Shown: positions 39,401 to 46,608 of the stretch, in pieces
Layout of the letters: each line of letters begins with the position of its first letter
Position numbering within the stretch: the first letter of the stretch is position 1
Origin: Aureliella sp046290675
GTDB lineage: Bacteria > Planctomycetota > Planctomycetia > Pirellulales > Pirellulaceae
Direction of reading: 5' to 3'
Length of the DNA: 64,000 nucleotides
Assembly (NCBI GenBank): GCA_046290675.1
Contig: JBKAHA010000009.1
Location: 233,315-297,314, forward strand
Program-made: the position numbers and the translations under genes
The notes under the pieces: model-generated
Databases searched by the model: none
Seen by the model: the letters and a program-made list of their open reading frames with translations, nothing else
Told to the model about the DNA's origin: nothing

Positions 39401-39948
39401 ACTAGGTAGGGAAAGGTAGCGTCGCTGGAGACACCGTAGATGGGAATCACGTTTGGGTGCAGAACCGCGGCCGCCGCCTTAGCCTCACGCGAGAAACGTT
39501 TCCGCGCGGCGGAGCTATTTCCCAGGTGTGGCGCGAGCACTTTGATGGCAACGACGCGATCCAAGGACCGGTCAAACGCCTTCAAAACGACGCCCATCCC
39601 TCCGGCGCCCACCACACCAGACACTTCATAGGTACCCAGACGACCAAGATGCTTTGGATCCTCCGATGGAACCAATGAGTCGAGAACGGCCCGAATCGAC
39701 GGTGTTTCCAATCTCCCCTTAGTCGCCTGAGCCGTATCTATTTGCCCAGCTTTTGGCCAATCGAAGTCGGTCGGCTGAAGTAGCTGCCCCGCTTCCAACC
39801 ACAGTTCAGGCTGCGCCGCTTGCGAATCAAAATATCGCCGGCAACTTTCGCATCGTTCTAGGTGCAGAGTCAGTTCGATGTCCTCATCCAACGTCGCGCT
39901 CTGAAAGAAGCGAACAATACGCTCTCGATCACATTGGTTCGTCTTCAT
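36457..39948 (-). CDS. Ser/Thr protein kinase with zinc-finger head and DKNYY repeats
   Basis: A 1163-residue protein. Residues 29-36 hold an anti-sigma-type zinc motif H-x3-C-x2-C (H29, C33, C36). Kinase domain about 105-375: glycine loop GAGGMG, Lys136, catalytic HRDIKPEN (228-235), DFG 249-251, and SPEQA. One transmembrane helix near 401-420. Then DKNYY-type repeats at about 440-720, with recurring units such as YTKDRNQVYYKW, LAKDREKVWWYG, FYRDRERVYWSS and IYKDKNGVYANG. The remaining 400 residues are beta-rich, unknown. Its start overlaps the stop of the ECF sigma factor gene by 4 bases. It likely senses an envelope signal and controls that sigma factor, which is inference. Confidence 0.93.
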   Translation of the reverse strand: MKTNQCDRERIVRFFQSATLDEDIELTLHLERCESCRRYFDSQAAQPELWLEAGQLLQPTDFDWPKAGQIDTAQATKGRLETPSIRAVLDSLVPSEDPKHLGRLGTYEVSGVVGAGGMGVVLKAFDRSLDRVVAIKVLAPHLGNSSAARKRFSREAKAAAAVLHPNVIPIYGVSSDATFPYLVMAYVRGGSLQTRLEREGPLSPTEVLRIGAQVAAGLAAAHGQGLIHRDIKPENILLEEGVERVTLTDFGLARAVDDTSVTLEGSIAGTPQFMSPEQARGESVDQKSDLFSLGSVLYNLCTGRPPFRADSSYGVMRKISDEKPTPIPELNPEIPAWLIFLIEKLMAKKKSQRFSSAAEVQEVLEACLSHTQQPALVPLPVELAKKKHLIPQQRGIGSRSSIFWGLSMLALCSVLCVFWLPQNVTPQQQTTPTSDAAGASSEVLGKGYVRQGDFIYFEDQRIDRAGKEDIDQFAKFTGLDLKLASNVDAASFKALSEEYTKDRNQVYYKWISPGRFWVVELPQADVSSFEVLGFNLAKDREKVWWYGKPLPEIDPATVRVVNDGFVWKDANHVWYQLEQIPNADAASFRHLGQAFYRDRERVYWSSKNLDDADPDTFRTFGDDLPYGADRTHVWKAAQQLRGLDGASFEAVHQSIYKDKNGVYANGYPIEKADPKTFRKVADLDQHQSALFADGNNFYVHVPYRGETYKVTVLNDSLRVKRQLWAPGTPKHRTRSVGPVAIASAELAAGGWRNQKVMIDQATEANQMTVDQEAHVLNLYTSQFTKAWEILATDPPVQVVDNPKPGEGLTADAVASSSGWRTDVIAFNRLLGELAEAGKLPDASTLAKRVSIVPGNADVDSEVIPVTDGAGGFIDLNPAEDTIQFRVNQALKDQRVEWEFVLSRDAAASASGVTNIVPVLANNGLVPFLGSLFIHSPPGDGVAVDFKAGDRVKLVGTIGDSSGGKGLASAMAPVGPVAVYHLQSSPHTIFWIGLKEVTLTGSGRERTPSIQEPARGVSAFVRALLKASLEYDEAALQEMYASEVRLLPGNRLFHFGLELPGKLSASGVLVKREDILPALKEQASRDPIPRSMVGGLASLFRIEQVSAPVGELIAEPNLSNDSVFGRLQFTLEKNDILIKVSVPNAFRYLQLRKSGESWIVVAEY

Positions 39949-40556
39949 AATTCGCGTAGCTTAGCCTCGGCAACGATTCGGCTCAGTCGGTTCATCACTC
40001 GGCCACGAGCCGCATAGGCCGCTCCCACAGACTTGTTCGTTTTTCTTGCTACCTCTTCGATGGGGACGCCCTTGATGACCGCGAGTTCGAATATCTGCCA
40101 ACTTTCAGCGGTAACATCTTTTTTTACAATCGACGCCGCCATGAGGTACAGCTCACGACGATGTTCGAGTTCGATCTCTCTTTGAAGCTCGTAATCCTCG
40201 TCGGCATGTCCTTCAAGAACAGCCTGCATCGAAGTGCCGCCGGCCGCCAAGTCCCGAGGTCGGCGAGTGATCGCATTAGAGATCGCGTTTCTTGCAACGC
40301 GTCGCAACCAGTGTCGGAAGCGGGTGGATTCGTCATGCGGCTCCCAGCGTGCTACTGAACCAGCAATCGACAGCAGGATTTGCTGAGACAAATCCTGTGC
40401 GTCAGCATCTTGGAGTCCGCGCTTACGAGCCAGACGATAAAGAACCGGACGGTAGATCGTGACGAATTCTTCCCAGGCATCTTGGTCCGCCTCCGCTTGC
40501 AAATCGACAAGCAGACTCATTCGGGTGTCGGGGAATTCGCTTCCGGATCCTGTCAC
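39945..40556 (-). CDS. ECF-type RNA polymerase sigma factor
   Basis: A 203-residue protein. GTG 40556 has AGGAG 9 bases before it, so this start is preferred to ATG 40520. Region 2: DAWEEFVTIYRPVLYRLARKRGLQDADAQDLSQQILLSI. Region 4: ELAVIKGVPIEEVARKTNKSVGAAYAARGRVMNRL, a helix-turn-helix. Directs polymerase to specific promoters. It overlaps the start of the large kinase gene by 4 bases; planctomycetes have many ECF groups encoded next to kinases with a zinc-finger or anti-sigma domain. A truncated kinase remnant lies on its other side. Confidence 0.95.
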   Translation of the reverse strand: MTGSGSEFPDTRMSLLVDLQAEADQDAWEEFVTIYRPVLYRLARKRGLQDADAQDLSQQILLSIAGSVARWEPHDESTRFRHWLRRVARNAISNAITRRPRDLAAGGTSMQAVLEGHADEDYELQREIELEHRRELYLMAASIVKKDVTAESWQIFELAVIKGVPIEEVARKTNKSVGAAYAARGRVMNRLSRIVAEAKLREL

Positions 40557-40599
40557 TGGCCTTAACTCCTACAGGACTAAACACACCGTTCGCCGACAA

Positions 40600-41187
40600 T
40601 TCGACATCAAAGTCAAAAAAAAGAGCGTGGACCATCGCTTAGACGAAGTTGTCTTTCGCACGCTTGAGAATGAACCCGAAAATCGCTATCAACAAGCCAG
40701 CGAAGTAAGTGTGGACGTTGCCTCGATTTCAGGCGGCCAAACGCCAACTAGCATCGACAAGGCACCATCGGCCAGCGAATCGTCGAAGTCGATGTCCAAC
40801 GACAACAATAGCTTGTTTTGGATTGCGGCATTTGCGGTTATCGCAACTTCCGTCGTTCTGCCCGCCTTCCTGGGTAAGCCCCGCGAACCGTTAATCGCAT
40901 TCGTTCAATGGGCTTTCTCTAGCGGTAGCATTCTGTTTGCCGGACTTGGTATTCTCCAGATTCTGGCGCCTGCACGATTTTGGTTCTTCAGCAGACAAAT
41001 ACTCCGCAGTTCGGGCGTCTCGACAGATCAAAACCCCGGTCATGACGCACTACGGGTCATTCGAATTCGCGGGGCCCTGATGCTCGCCTTCGCATTGTCT
41101 GCTTTCCTATTCGTACAGATACTACTTGGCCAGTTTCTAGACGGTCTGCAGGAATTCGACGAACTTGTTACCAATCAGATGACCTAG
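40600..41187 (+). pseudogene. truncated Ser/Thr kinase C-terminus with membrane tail
   Basis: The frame here (it runs on upstream into the sigma-factor gene, 40459) carries, from about 40609, KVKKKSVDHRLDEVVFRTLE then NEPENRYQQASEVSVDVASI. This is the end of a Ser/Thr kinase domain (the last helices before the linker), with no upstream kinase lobe anywhere on the plus strand. A Ser-rich linker and two membrane helices (LFWIAAFAVIATSVVLPAFL and a second near IRGALMLAFALSAFLFVQIL) follow. Reads as a gene that lost its 5' part, with the break close to the sigma-factor start. Alternatively, ATG 40792 could express only the membrane part. Confidence 0.6.
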
Positions 41188-41404
41188 ATTCCAGACTACG
41201 CATCTCAGTCGGCAGATTGAAGGCAATACGCAGACTCGCTGATTCCAGATGAATTTTCGTGGCCCAGATCTTCGCAGCGACTTAACATCGCGACATCGCT
41301 CCCCTAGTTTCACTGGCCTACAAACGGGTGTACAGATGCAATTAGGCTCGATCTGAGTTCGGAGTGTGGTATCCGAAAGGGATACTACGAGAAAGTATTT
41401 TGCA

Positions 41405-42154
41405 ATGAATCCGGAGCAACAAGCCATCGAAGTCGCTAGCACGGCGAAGAGGGCATTTAGATACCAACGTATTGGAACGCCTGTCGTCTACATATTTCTC
41501 ATCGTAGGAATTTCTTGGGGAGCCATCAGGGTGTGGGACTCTGGGAAGAGGTACCGCCTTATGAGTGCGGTATACACGCCCGTTGCCAGCGAACTCCCTA
41601 AATTCACCCCAGGCGATGACCCCCACAAGTTCTATGTCCGTTGCATGGTCAACAAGCCATTGCATCTCGAATGGGCAGTTCAGACTCCTGAAGGGCTTCA
41701 TTGCGCTGGCATTAGCCAGGGCTATAACCGAAGTGGCTACGCACAGATTAGAACCAAAGGAATTTACACGTCATCGTGGGCCGTCAAGATCGTCCGTGAA
41801 CATGCATATCTGCGAGTCAGGGAGTCAGGCGGCGGCTCTAACGGAGGCTTCAACGTGGTACTCGCACGCTTTCTCAAAGAGCATTGGGATGAGCTAGAAA
41901 TTGAGATAGCAGGCGTAGAAGAAACATCGGAATATGCGGCAAGCTCCATTATTGAACTAGGCCGCGTACAAATCCCCGAACATCTGATTGATAAACTTGA
42001 ACCCAATCTTAACACCCACCTCTTTGCTGCCCTGAAATATCCTATCCTGATCTGCATCGGTGCTGAGGGCAGTAAGGCATGGAGAGACATCCCAGGAGTC
42101 AGTCCGTCTACCTCAAGTGTAATGAAACGGATCTCTACGAATGAGAGTTTCTAG
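41405..42154 (+). CDS. unknown membrane-anchored protein
   Basis: A 249-residue protein from ATG 41405 (MNPEQQAIEVASTAKRAF); the frame extends to 41366 without better support. One N-terminal helix near residues 23-45 (VVYIFLIVGISWGAIRVW) anchors a soluble beta-rich domain rich in charged residues. I do not recognise a family. It overlaps the following unknown gene by 14 bases, so the pair is probably co-translated. Confidence 0.6.
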   Translation: MNPEQQAIEVASTAKRAFRYQRIGTPVVYIFLIVGISWGAIRVWDSGKRYRLMSAVYTPVASELPKFTPGDDPHKFYVRCMVNKPLHLEWAVQTPEGLHCAGISQGYNRSGYAQIRTKGIYTSSWAVKIVREHAYLRVRESGGGSNGGFNVVLARFLKEHWDELEIEIAGVEETSEYAASSIIELGRVQIPEHLIDKLEPNLNTHLFAALKYPILICIGAEGSKAWRDIPGVSPSTSSVMKRISTNESF

Positions 42155-42725
42155 ACCGCAGCTTAATTTACTACAGCTACTGCTACTGATAACTGCCTGC
42201 GGTATATGGCTTTGGGATTTCAAGTTGAAGCTTGAGACAGAGCGAATGCAAGACGAGCTCTTGGCGTTCGAAGCCTACGGCCAGTTTCTCTTCGTCGATG
42301 ATCCGAACAAACTTGAAGTGCTTGAAGAAACAGAAACATGGGGACACGAAATTGTCTGGCAGGCCTATGTACCAGAGACCGGCGAATATCGTCTGATCTG
42401 TTGCAATGAGACTCTCGCCGGCTCAGACACCGTTGTTACTCTGAGCCCGGGCATAAGTCGCGTGGTCCTCGCGTTCGACGAACCACTGACCGTAAAGATG
42501 AGCGAAGAGTACACCTGCAGCATTCTGCTTTCAGTGAACGACTCCGAGTACACGCTCGCAAGTTATCCGTATCAACAACAAAAATTCACCTCGCGAAGCC
42601 TCATTGATCGATCGACCGCAGGGACTTCGAGAACTGCGGATGAAACAGGCTACATTGAGCTCTTGCGTCCCAGTGGAACCAGCAAAACGGAGGACTGGTC
42701 CATTCGCATCGAGCGTTCTAAATGA
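42141..42725 (+). CDS. unknown membrane-anchored protein
   Basis: A 194-residue protein starting at ATG 42141. The N-terminus RPQLNLLQLLLLITACGIWL resembles the conserved leader of many planctomycete proteins of unknown function. After this helix the protein is beta-rich, with no recognised domain and two Cys pairs (CCNE, then CSILL). Overlaps the upstream gene. A long palindrome follows its stop. Confidence 0.6.
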   Translation: MRVSRPQLNLLQLLLLITACGIWLWDFKLKLETERMQDELLAFEAYGQFLFVDDPNKLEVLEETETWGHEIVWQAYVPETGEYRLICCNETLAGSDTVVTLSPGISRVVLAFDEPLTVKMSEEYTCSILLSVNDSEYTLASYPYQQQKFTSRSLIDRSTAGTSRTADETGYIELLRPSGTSKTEDWSIRIERSK

Positions 42726-43053
42726 GAGCGTCAGTCAGCACCCACCAAATTCACTATTGTCCTGCAGGGCTAATCAGAATTTAAAGGCAAGCGGTTCGCC
42801 CGAAGTGGATGAGGTTACGAGTTCCCTCCATCTTCAGGCCGAGAGCTCAAGGGATTCGTTACCTCATCCACGGCGAATTGGAGCTTTGAATTACCCTGAC
42901 GATCGTTGGCAACCGCGATACGATCAATTTGCATGCGGCGGTTTGGTGTGCCCCTTAGTTGAGCAAGGTCGGCAGCAAAATGATCGGTGTTTGTAACTCT
43001 ACTTCCCGCACGAATCAGCGACAATCGATCTCATCCACAGGCCCGCCACCAGG
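42726..43053. other. convergent intergenic region holding a palindrome
   Basis: About 330 bases between convergent genes. It holds the inverted repeat at 42778-42892 (listed separately). Open frames across it largely follow the palindrome and lack a ribosome binding site. Confidence 0.5.
42778..42892. repeat. long imperfect palindrome between convergent genes
   Basis: Arms GTGGATGAGGTTACGAGTT (42805-42823, extended to 42826 by CCC) and the complementary GGGATTCGTTACCTCATCC (42851 onward to 42871) pair over about 20 bases with one mismatch, one G-U and one bulge. TTCGCC/GGCGAA pairs next outside, after a 4-base bulge. AATTTAAAG (42778-42786) and CTTTGAATT (42884-42892) pair with one G-U. It lies between convergent genes, so a two-way transcription stop is one role; a mobile mini-element is another. 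Confidence 0.6.
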
Positions 43054-43326
43054 TCATTCCTCGTCACTATACTCCTTAGCAACTCCACTATCCTGGTCGC
43101 CGGCGGACTCGGCCGTTTCGGACTTGCTTTCGATCTGAACAACGGCGCTCTTCAGTTCGGCGGCCCTGTAGAGGAGCAGTCGCTCTCGTAGCCTTGCGAT
43201 CGTCTGTTGGCTTTCCTTTTCGATTCGCGCGGATGCGGCACGGTTGCCCGCTAGGTAGCCACCCAAGAATACGGCTATGAATGCGATGGCAAGAAAAATG
43301 TGCTTGAGTTGGATCTTCCGCCTCAT
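43054..43326 (-). CDS. small single-helix membrane protein
   Basis: A 90-residue protein starting MRRKIQLKHIFLAIAFIAVF with one helix near residues 8-26 (HIFLAIAFIAVFLGGYLAG), then a charged region predicted helical or coiled-coil (ARIEKESQQTIARLRERLLL) and an acidic tail. Function unknown. Its ATG at 43326 overlaps the stop that once ended the upstream nuclease gene (ATGA), so the two genes were probably co-translated before the nuclease decayed. Confidence 0.6.
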   Translation of the reverse strand: MRRKIQLKHIFLAIAFIAVFLGGYLAGNRAASARIEKESQQTIARLRERLLLYRAAELKSAVVQIESKSETAESAGDQDSGVAKEYSDEE

Positions 43327-43730
43327 CTGAGTTGATTCCGTTCTTGTTGGCTAAGGTTTCCCCAATCCCAGGGCGCAACATGCTTCGAGTCGCCCCTGAG
43401 ACACGCTTTCTCAGTCTTAGCTTGAAACTGAGCCTCCGCAAGCGCGCTATCTTCTGCCGCTTACACGGTATGGTGCCAAGCCAATCCATTTCGAACCAGC
43501 TGCACGCCTATTCGCTGACCATCGAAATAAGGTGGATCTGCTGCTACACGGGCATAACTATCGCTGCTTAGGACCGTCACCGTTACTTTCATGACGTCGT
43601 AAAGTAATTCGCCGAGAGCTTTCGTAGCGTTCCGTCCGCAGGGCTGGCTTTTCTCCGGGGCGTCGATTCCCAGCATGCCTATTCTCACTGCCAACGAATT
43701 GATGGCCAGAATGCGTTCCCCTTTCCACAT
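43323..43730 (-). pseudogene. broken SNase-like (thermonuclease) gene
   Basis: The frame encodes a staphylococcal-nuclease-like fold: VRIGMLGIDAPEKSQPCGRN, ALGELLYDVMKVTVTVLSSD and LVRNGLAWHH. TAA at 43461-43463 then interrupts it. Reading on in the same frame gives AAEDSALAEAQFQAKTEKAC and APWDWGNLSQQERNQLR, which is the normal end of this family, closing at TGA 43323-43325. So the stop is an internal nonsense mutation (a Tyr codon would fit). The 5' end also lacks the usual DGDT motif. It sits about 120 bases downstream of tRNA-Ser on the same strand. Secreted nuclease before decay. Confidence 0.8.
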
Positions 43731-43853
43731 CGCGCCTCGGCGGACACAGCCAGATTTCCGTGATTGCCGGTTCACTCGAGCAGGCAGGAAGGCCAGAATC
43801 GGCCAGCGGGACATTTCACCAGTGAGAAAACCGGCAAAGCTAAGAAAAAGAAG

Positions 43854-43936
43854 CGGAGGGCACGGGACTCGAACCCGCAACTGGGCGAACCAGCGACTGA
43901 TTTCGAATCAGCTTCCTAACCATTCGGATACCCTCC
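43854..43936 (-). tRNA. tRNA-Ser (anticodon CGA)
   Basis: On the minus strand the acceptor GGAGGGT pairs with GCCCTCC (one T-G pair) and the discriminator is G. The anticodon stem GCTGA/TCAGT encloses loop TTCGAAA with anticodon CGA. The long variable arm (class II) and the T-arm with CGGGTTCGAGTCCCG fit tRNA-Ser. A decayed nuclease gene starts about 120 bases downstream of its 3' end. Confidence 0.95.
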
Positions 43937-44202
43937 AAGCTCAGAGGCATCCTGATTTTCCGAGTGCATCATGCCGCTGGTGAGACAGACCGATCGGAAA
44001 TCACCACTGAGAGATGCAAATTGTAGCTAGATTGCCGCACAATCAAAGGCCGTTACTTAGAACCGATTAAATCAGATCTCGATTATCACCTTCTAACCTC
44101 GACACCGTTTTGCAACCCCGAAGTATGGTGCGTTGCCGCGAAGGCAATTACAAACTACGGTTGAGATCTCAACCTTCTTCCGCAATTCGAAAAGTGAAAC
44201 CG

Positions 44203-45054
44203 ATGTCTGAACCCGCTGCTGCTGATACGGCCGAATTCATTTTACATCCAACTGACTTTTCCTCGGGTTCAGACCTAGCATTGGCTCACGCGCTTCGGCT
44301 GGCGGTACACAATCAGTGCCGGCTGGATCTCCTCCATGTTGGGAAAGAAGGGGACGAGCACCTGGACGAATTCCCGTCCGTTCGCGCGATGCTCGACCGA
44401 TGGGGCTTGCTACCAGCTGAAGCTAGTCGGAGTGATGTTCGACATCTTGGTATCGACGTGGGTAAAGTCGTTTGCACAGAAGGTAGCGTCCCGCAGGCGA
44501 TCGATAGTTATTGTCAGCAGAAACCCGTGGACCTGATCGTGCTCTCGACCGCAGGACGCCACGGACTTTCAGCTTGGTTACATCCGTCGAAAGCCGAGCA
44601 GATTGCGAAACAGGTCGCTCAGTCTTCGATTCCAACTCTCTTTGTTCCGGAGTCGTGTCGCGGCTGCGTTGATCAAGAGACCGGCAAAGTCTCGTTGAAT
44701 CATGTACTCGTGCCCGTAGATCATAATCCATCGCCACAGAAAGCCGTCAACCGAGCTCGGATTGCGCTATCGCGGTTTGGCGGTCCTCAAGCCGATTTGA
44801 CTCTACTTCATATTGGAAAAGCAGAGGACTTTCCTGCTGTCGACTTGCCCGATGGCGCAGCCAAGGTTCACCGAATTGCGCGAGAGGGTGATGCCGCGGG
44901 AGAAATTCTGGCAACGGCTAAAGAGATTGATGCCAGCGCCATTGTCATGGTGACGGCAGGCAGCGAAGGACTGTTGGACGTGCTCCGCGGATCGACAACG
45001 GATCAAGTGCTCCGACACGCGGACTGCCCGTTGCTCGCCGTGCCCGCTTTCTAA
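44203..45054 (+). CDS. tandem universal stress protein
   Basis: A 283-residue protein with two Usp domains. ATG 44203 is chosen; the frame extends to 44110 without domain features. Domain 1 (about 10-145): FILHPTDFSSGSDLALAHAL, then DLIVLSTAGRHGLSAW. Domain 2 (about 165-283): NHVLVPVDHNPSPQKAVNRA, IVMVTAGSEGLLDVLRGSTT and LRHADCPLLAVPAF. The Gly-rich nucleotide-binding pattern is partly kept in the second domain (GSEG...GST). Usp proteins are cytosolic and respond to stress; no partner is visible. Confidence 0.88.
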   Translation: MSEPAAADTAEFILHPTDFSSGSDLALAHALRLAVHNQCRLDLLHVGKEGDEHLDEFPSVRAMLDRWGLLPAEASRSDVRHLGIDVGKVVCTEGSVPQAIDSYCQQKPVDLIVLSTAGRHGLSAWLHPSKAEQIAKQVAQSSIPTLFVPESCRGCVDQETGKVSLNHVLVPVDHNPSPQKAVNRARIALSRFGGPQADLTLLHIGKAEDFPAVDLPDGAAKVHRIAREGDAAGEILATAKEIDASAIVMVTAGSEGLLDVLRGSTTDQVLRHADCPLLAVPAF

Positions 45055-45238
45055 GACATGCGACCGAGAATGGACAAATCCAATTCCCATTCAGAGCGAA
45101 TCCATTTCCCAATCTCTGAGGCTGCGCGCGCGGCATGCTGTCGCAAACTGTCCAACATGCCCCGCTGATTTCGGAGAATCAGGGTGAGATGGAGTCTCGC
45201 GTTCGCAAATCTTGATCCGTGTTCTTAACTACTTTCCA

Positions 45239-46432
45239 TCATTCCCTAAGGATGGCGTCGCAAGAGCGTAGCCGTTCGCCGATGTCCTGCATCACAGCCG
45301 AGGCTTCGACGCCTCCCAAACCGCCGAATTGCTCGCGAAACTCATCTTGGGTCAGTCCCTCGGGCAGATCTTCGATTGTCGGGCAAAGATCACTTGCCGA
45401 TAGATCCCGAGTCATACGCTGCTGAGCTTCCTTAGCAGACTCCGAAGTGCGTGTTGCTCCGACAGCGAAGAGGATCCCAGCGCGATCTGCCATCAGATCA
45501 ACGAAAGAAAAACCGGAGCCGCCGGGTGTCGCATCCATCATTTCCTTCGCGACACCGACACTCAGCGATCGTTCTTCATCTGAAAGAACCGCCAGCGCGG
45601 CACTCACGCTGAAGTGACGCGGTAGATCCGCGCGTCCTTGCAACGTAATACCTTTTCGGAAATTGGCTAGCTGCGGTAACGCTTCTTGCGGAACCGCACG
45701 TCTGGCGACTTCGGCAACGTTTTCGTCACCGACCAAAACGCCGATCGCGAGAATCGCCGCCTGGTTCGCGAACCTTGCATCTCTTTGGTGGGAATTGTCA
45801 TGGGCGTAAGCGAATGCCTCTCGAACGATCGCGGTGAAACGCTCGTCGCCACTTTCCGGAAGCGCGCCCTTTTTATTCAATAGATGTCGAGCGGTCGCGG
45901 CCGTTGCTTCACTGAGGTCATCCGAAATACCAGTAGCCGTCCCCCACATGAAGAGACTGCCTGTAAACAGAAACGCCACTAACAGAAGGAGCTTGTTTCG
46001 TAGCAAGCCGAGCCCGACGAAACCACCGATCACCCCACTGGCCGAAGAGAGCCATAGTTGCGCGAGTATCGGAAAGTATCCAATATTGATCCACAAACTG
46101 ATCGTCGCGAGAGTCGGAGCAGCAAACAGCGTACAAAGCGTCGCGACACGCCATGAAAGACCACCGCACGAACACGCGACCAAGGCTCCCAAAATCCCGA
46201 GACCGGTAGCCCGCAAGACAATAGTTGCAACAGCTCGCGCCGCAGGTTCACTCAGTCCCGTAACGGCTACCACGGTTGAGACGGCGAATTCCGGGGCCCC
46301 GAACGGTCGGGGGTTCGGCAGAAAACTGACCGCCAAGAACCATATCACCAGGCCAGCTATCCACAGCCATTGAAATGGCGCATTGCGAGCCCCCGTAGAT
46401 GGCCGGGTCTCAATCGATTCTATGGTCGACAT
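45239..46432 (-). CDS. unknown membrane protein
   Basis: A 397-residue protein from ATG 46432. About four to five helices in the first 180 residues (WLWIAGLVIWFLAVSFL, ATIVLRATGLGILGALVA, VATLCTLFAAPTLATISLW, LLLLVAFLFTGSLFMW) are followed by a soluble C-terminal half that is predicted helical. I do not recognise a family. It precedes the PAS-PAS-MCP gene region on the same strand but 128 bases away from it. Confidence 0.55.
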   Translation of the reverse strand: MSTIESIETRPSTGARNAPFQWLWIAGLVIWFLAVSFLPNPRPFGAPEFAVSTVVAVTGLSEPAARAVATIVLRATGLGILGALVACSCGGLSWRVATLCTLFAAPTLATISLWINIGYFPILAQLWLSSASGVIGGFVGLGLLRNKLLLLVAFLFTGSLFMWGTATGISDDLSEATAATARHLLNKKGALPESGDERFTAIVREAFAYAHDNSHQRDARFANQAAILAIGVLVGDENVAEVARRAVPQEALPQLANFRKGITLQGRADLPRHFSVSAALAVLSDEERSLSVGVAKEMMDATPGGSGFSFVDLMADRAGILFAVGATRTSESAKEAQQRMTRDLSASDLCPTIEDLPEGLTQDEFREQFGGLGGVEASAVMQDIGERLRSCDAILRE

Positions 46433-46608
46433 CAGAACGCTTTCACGCGGCTTGCGGTGGGTTACGCTAGTCCAAGTCACAAGAGCTTGTACGAGCCACG
46501 GCCCAACATTGAACTCAATGCGCGCACAGACAATGAGCCTTCAAGTCATTCTAGACTACCGAAGACGCAGCAAGGAGAGCTCACCGGTGTCAACCAACAC
46601 CAAGAAGA

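Noticed and set aside
42815..43024. 69-codon minus-strand frame over the palindrome
   Set aside because: Its end is formed by the palindrome arms and it has no ribosome binding site.
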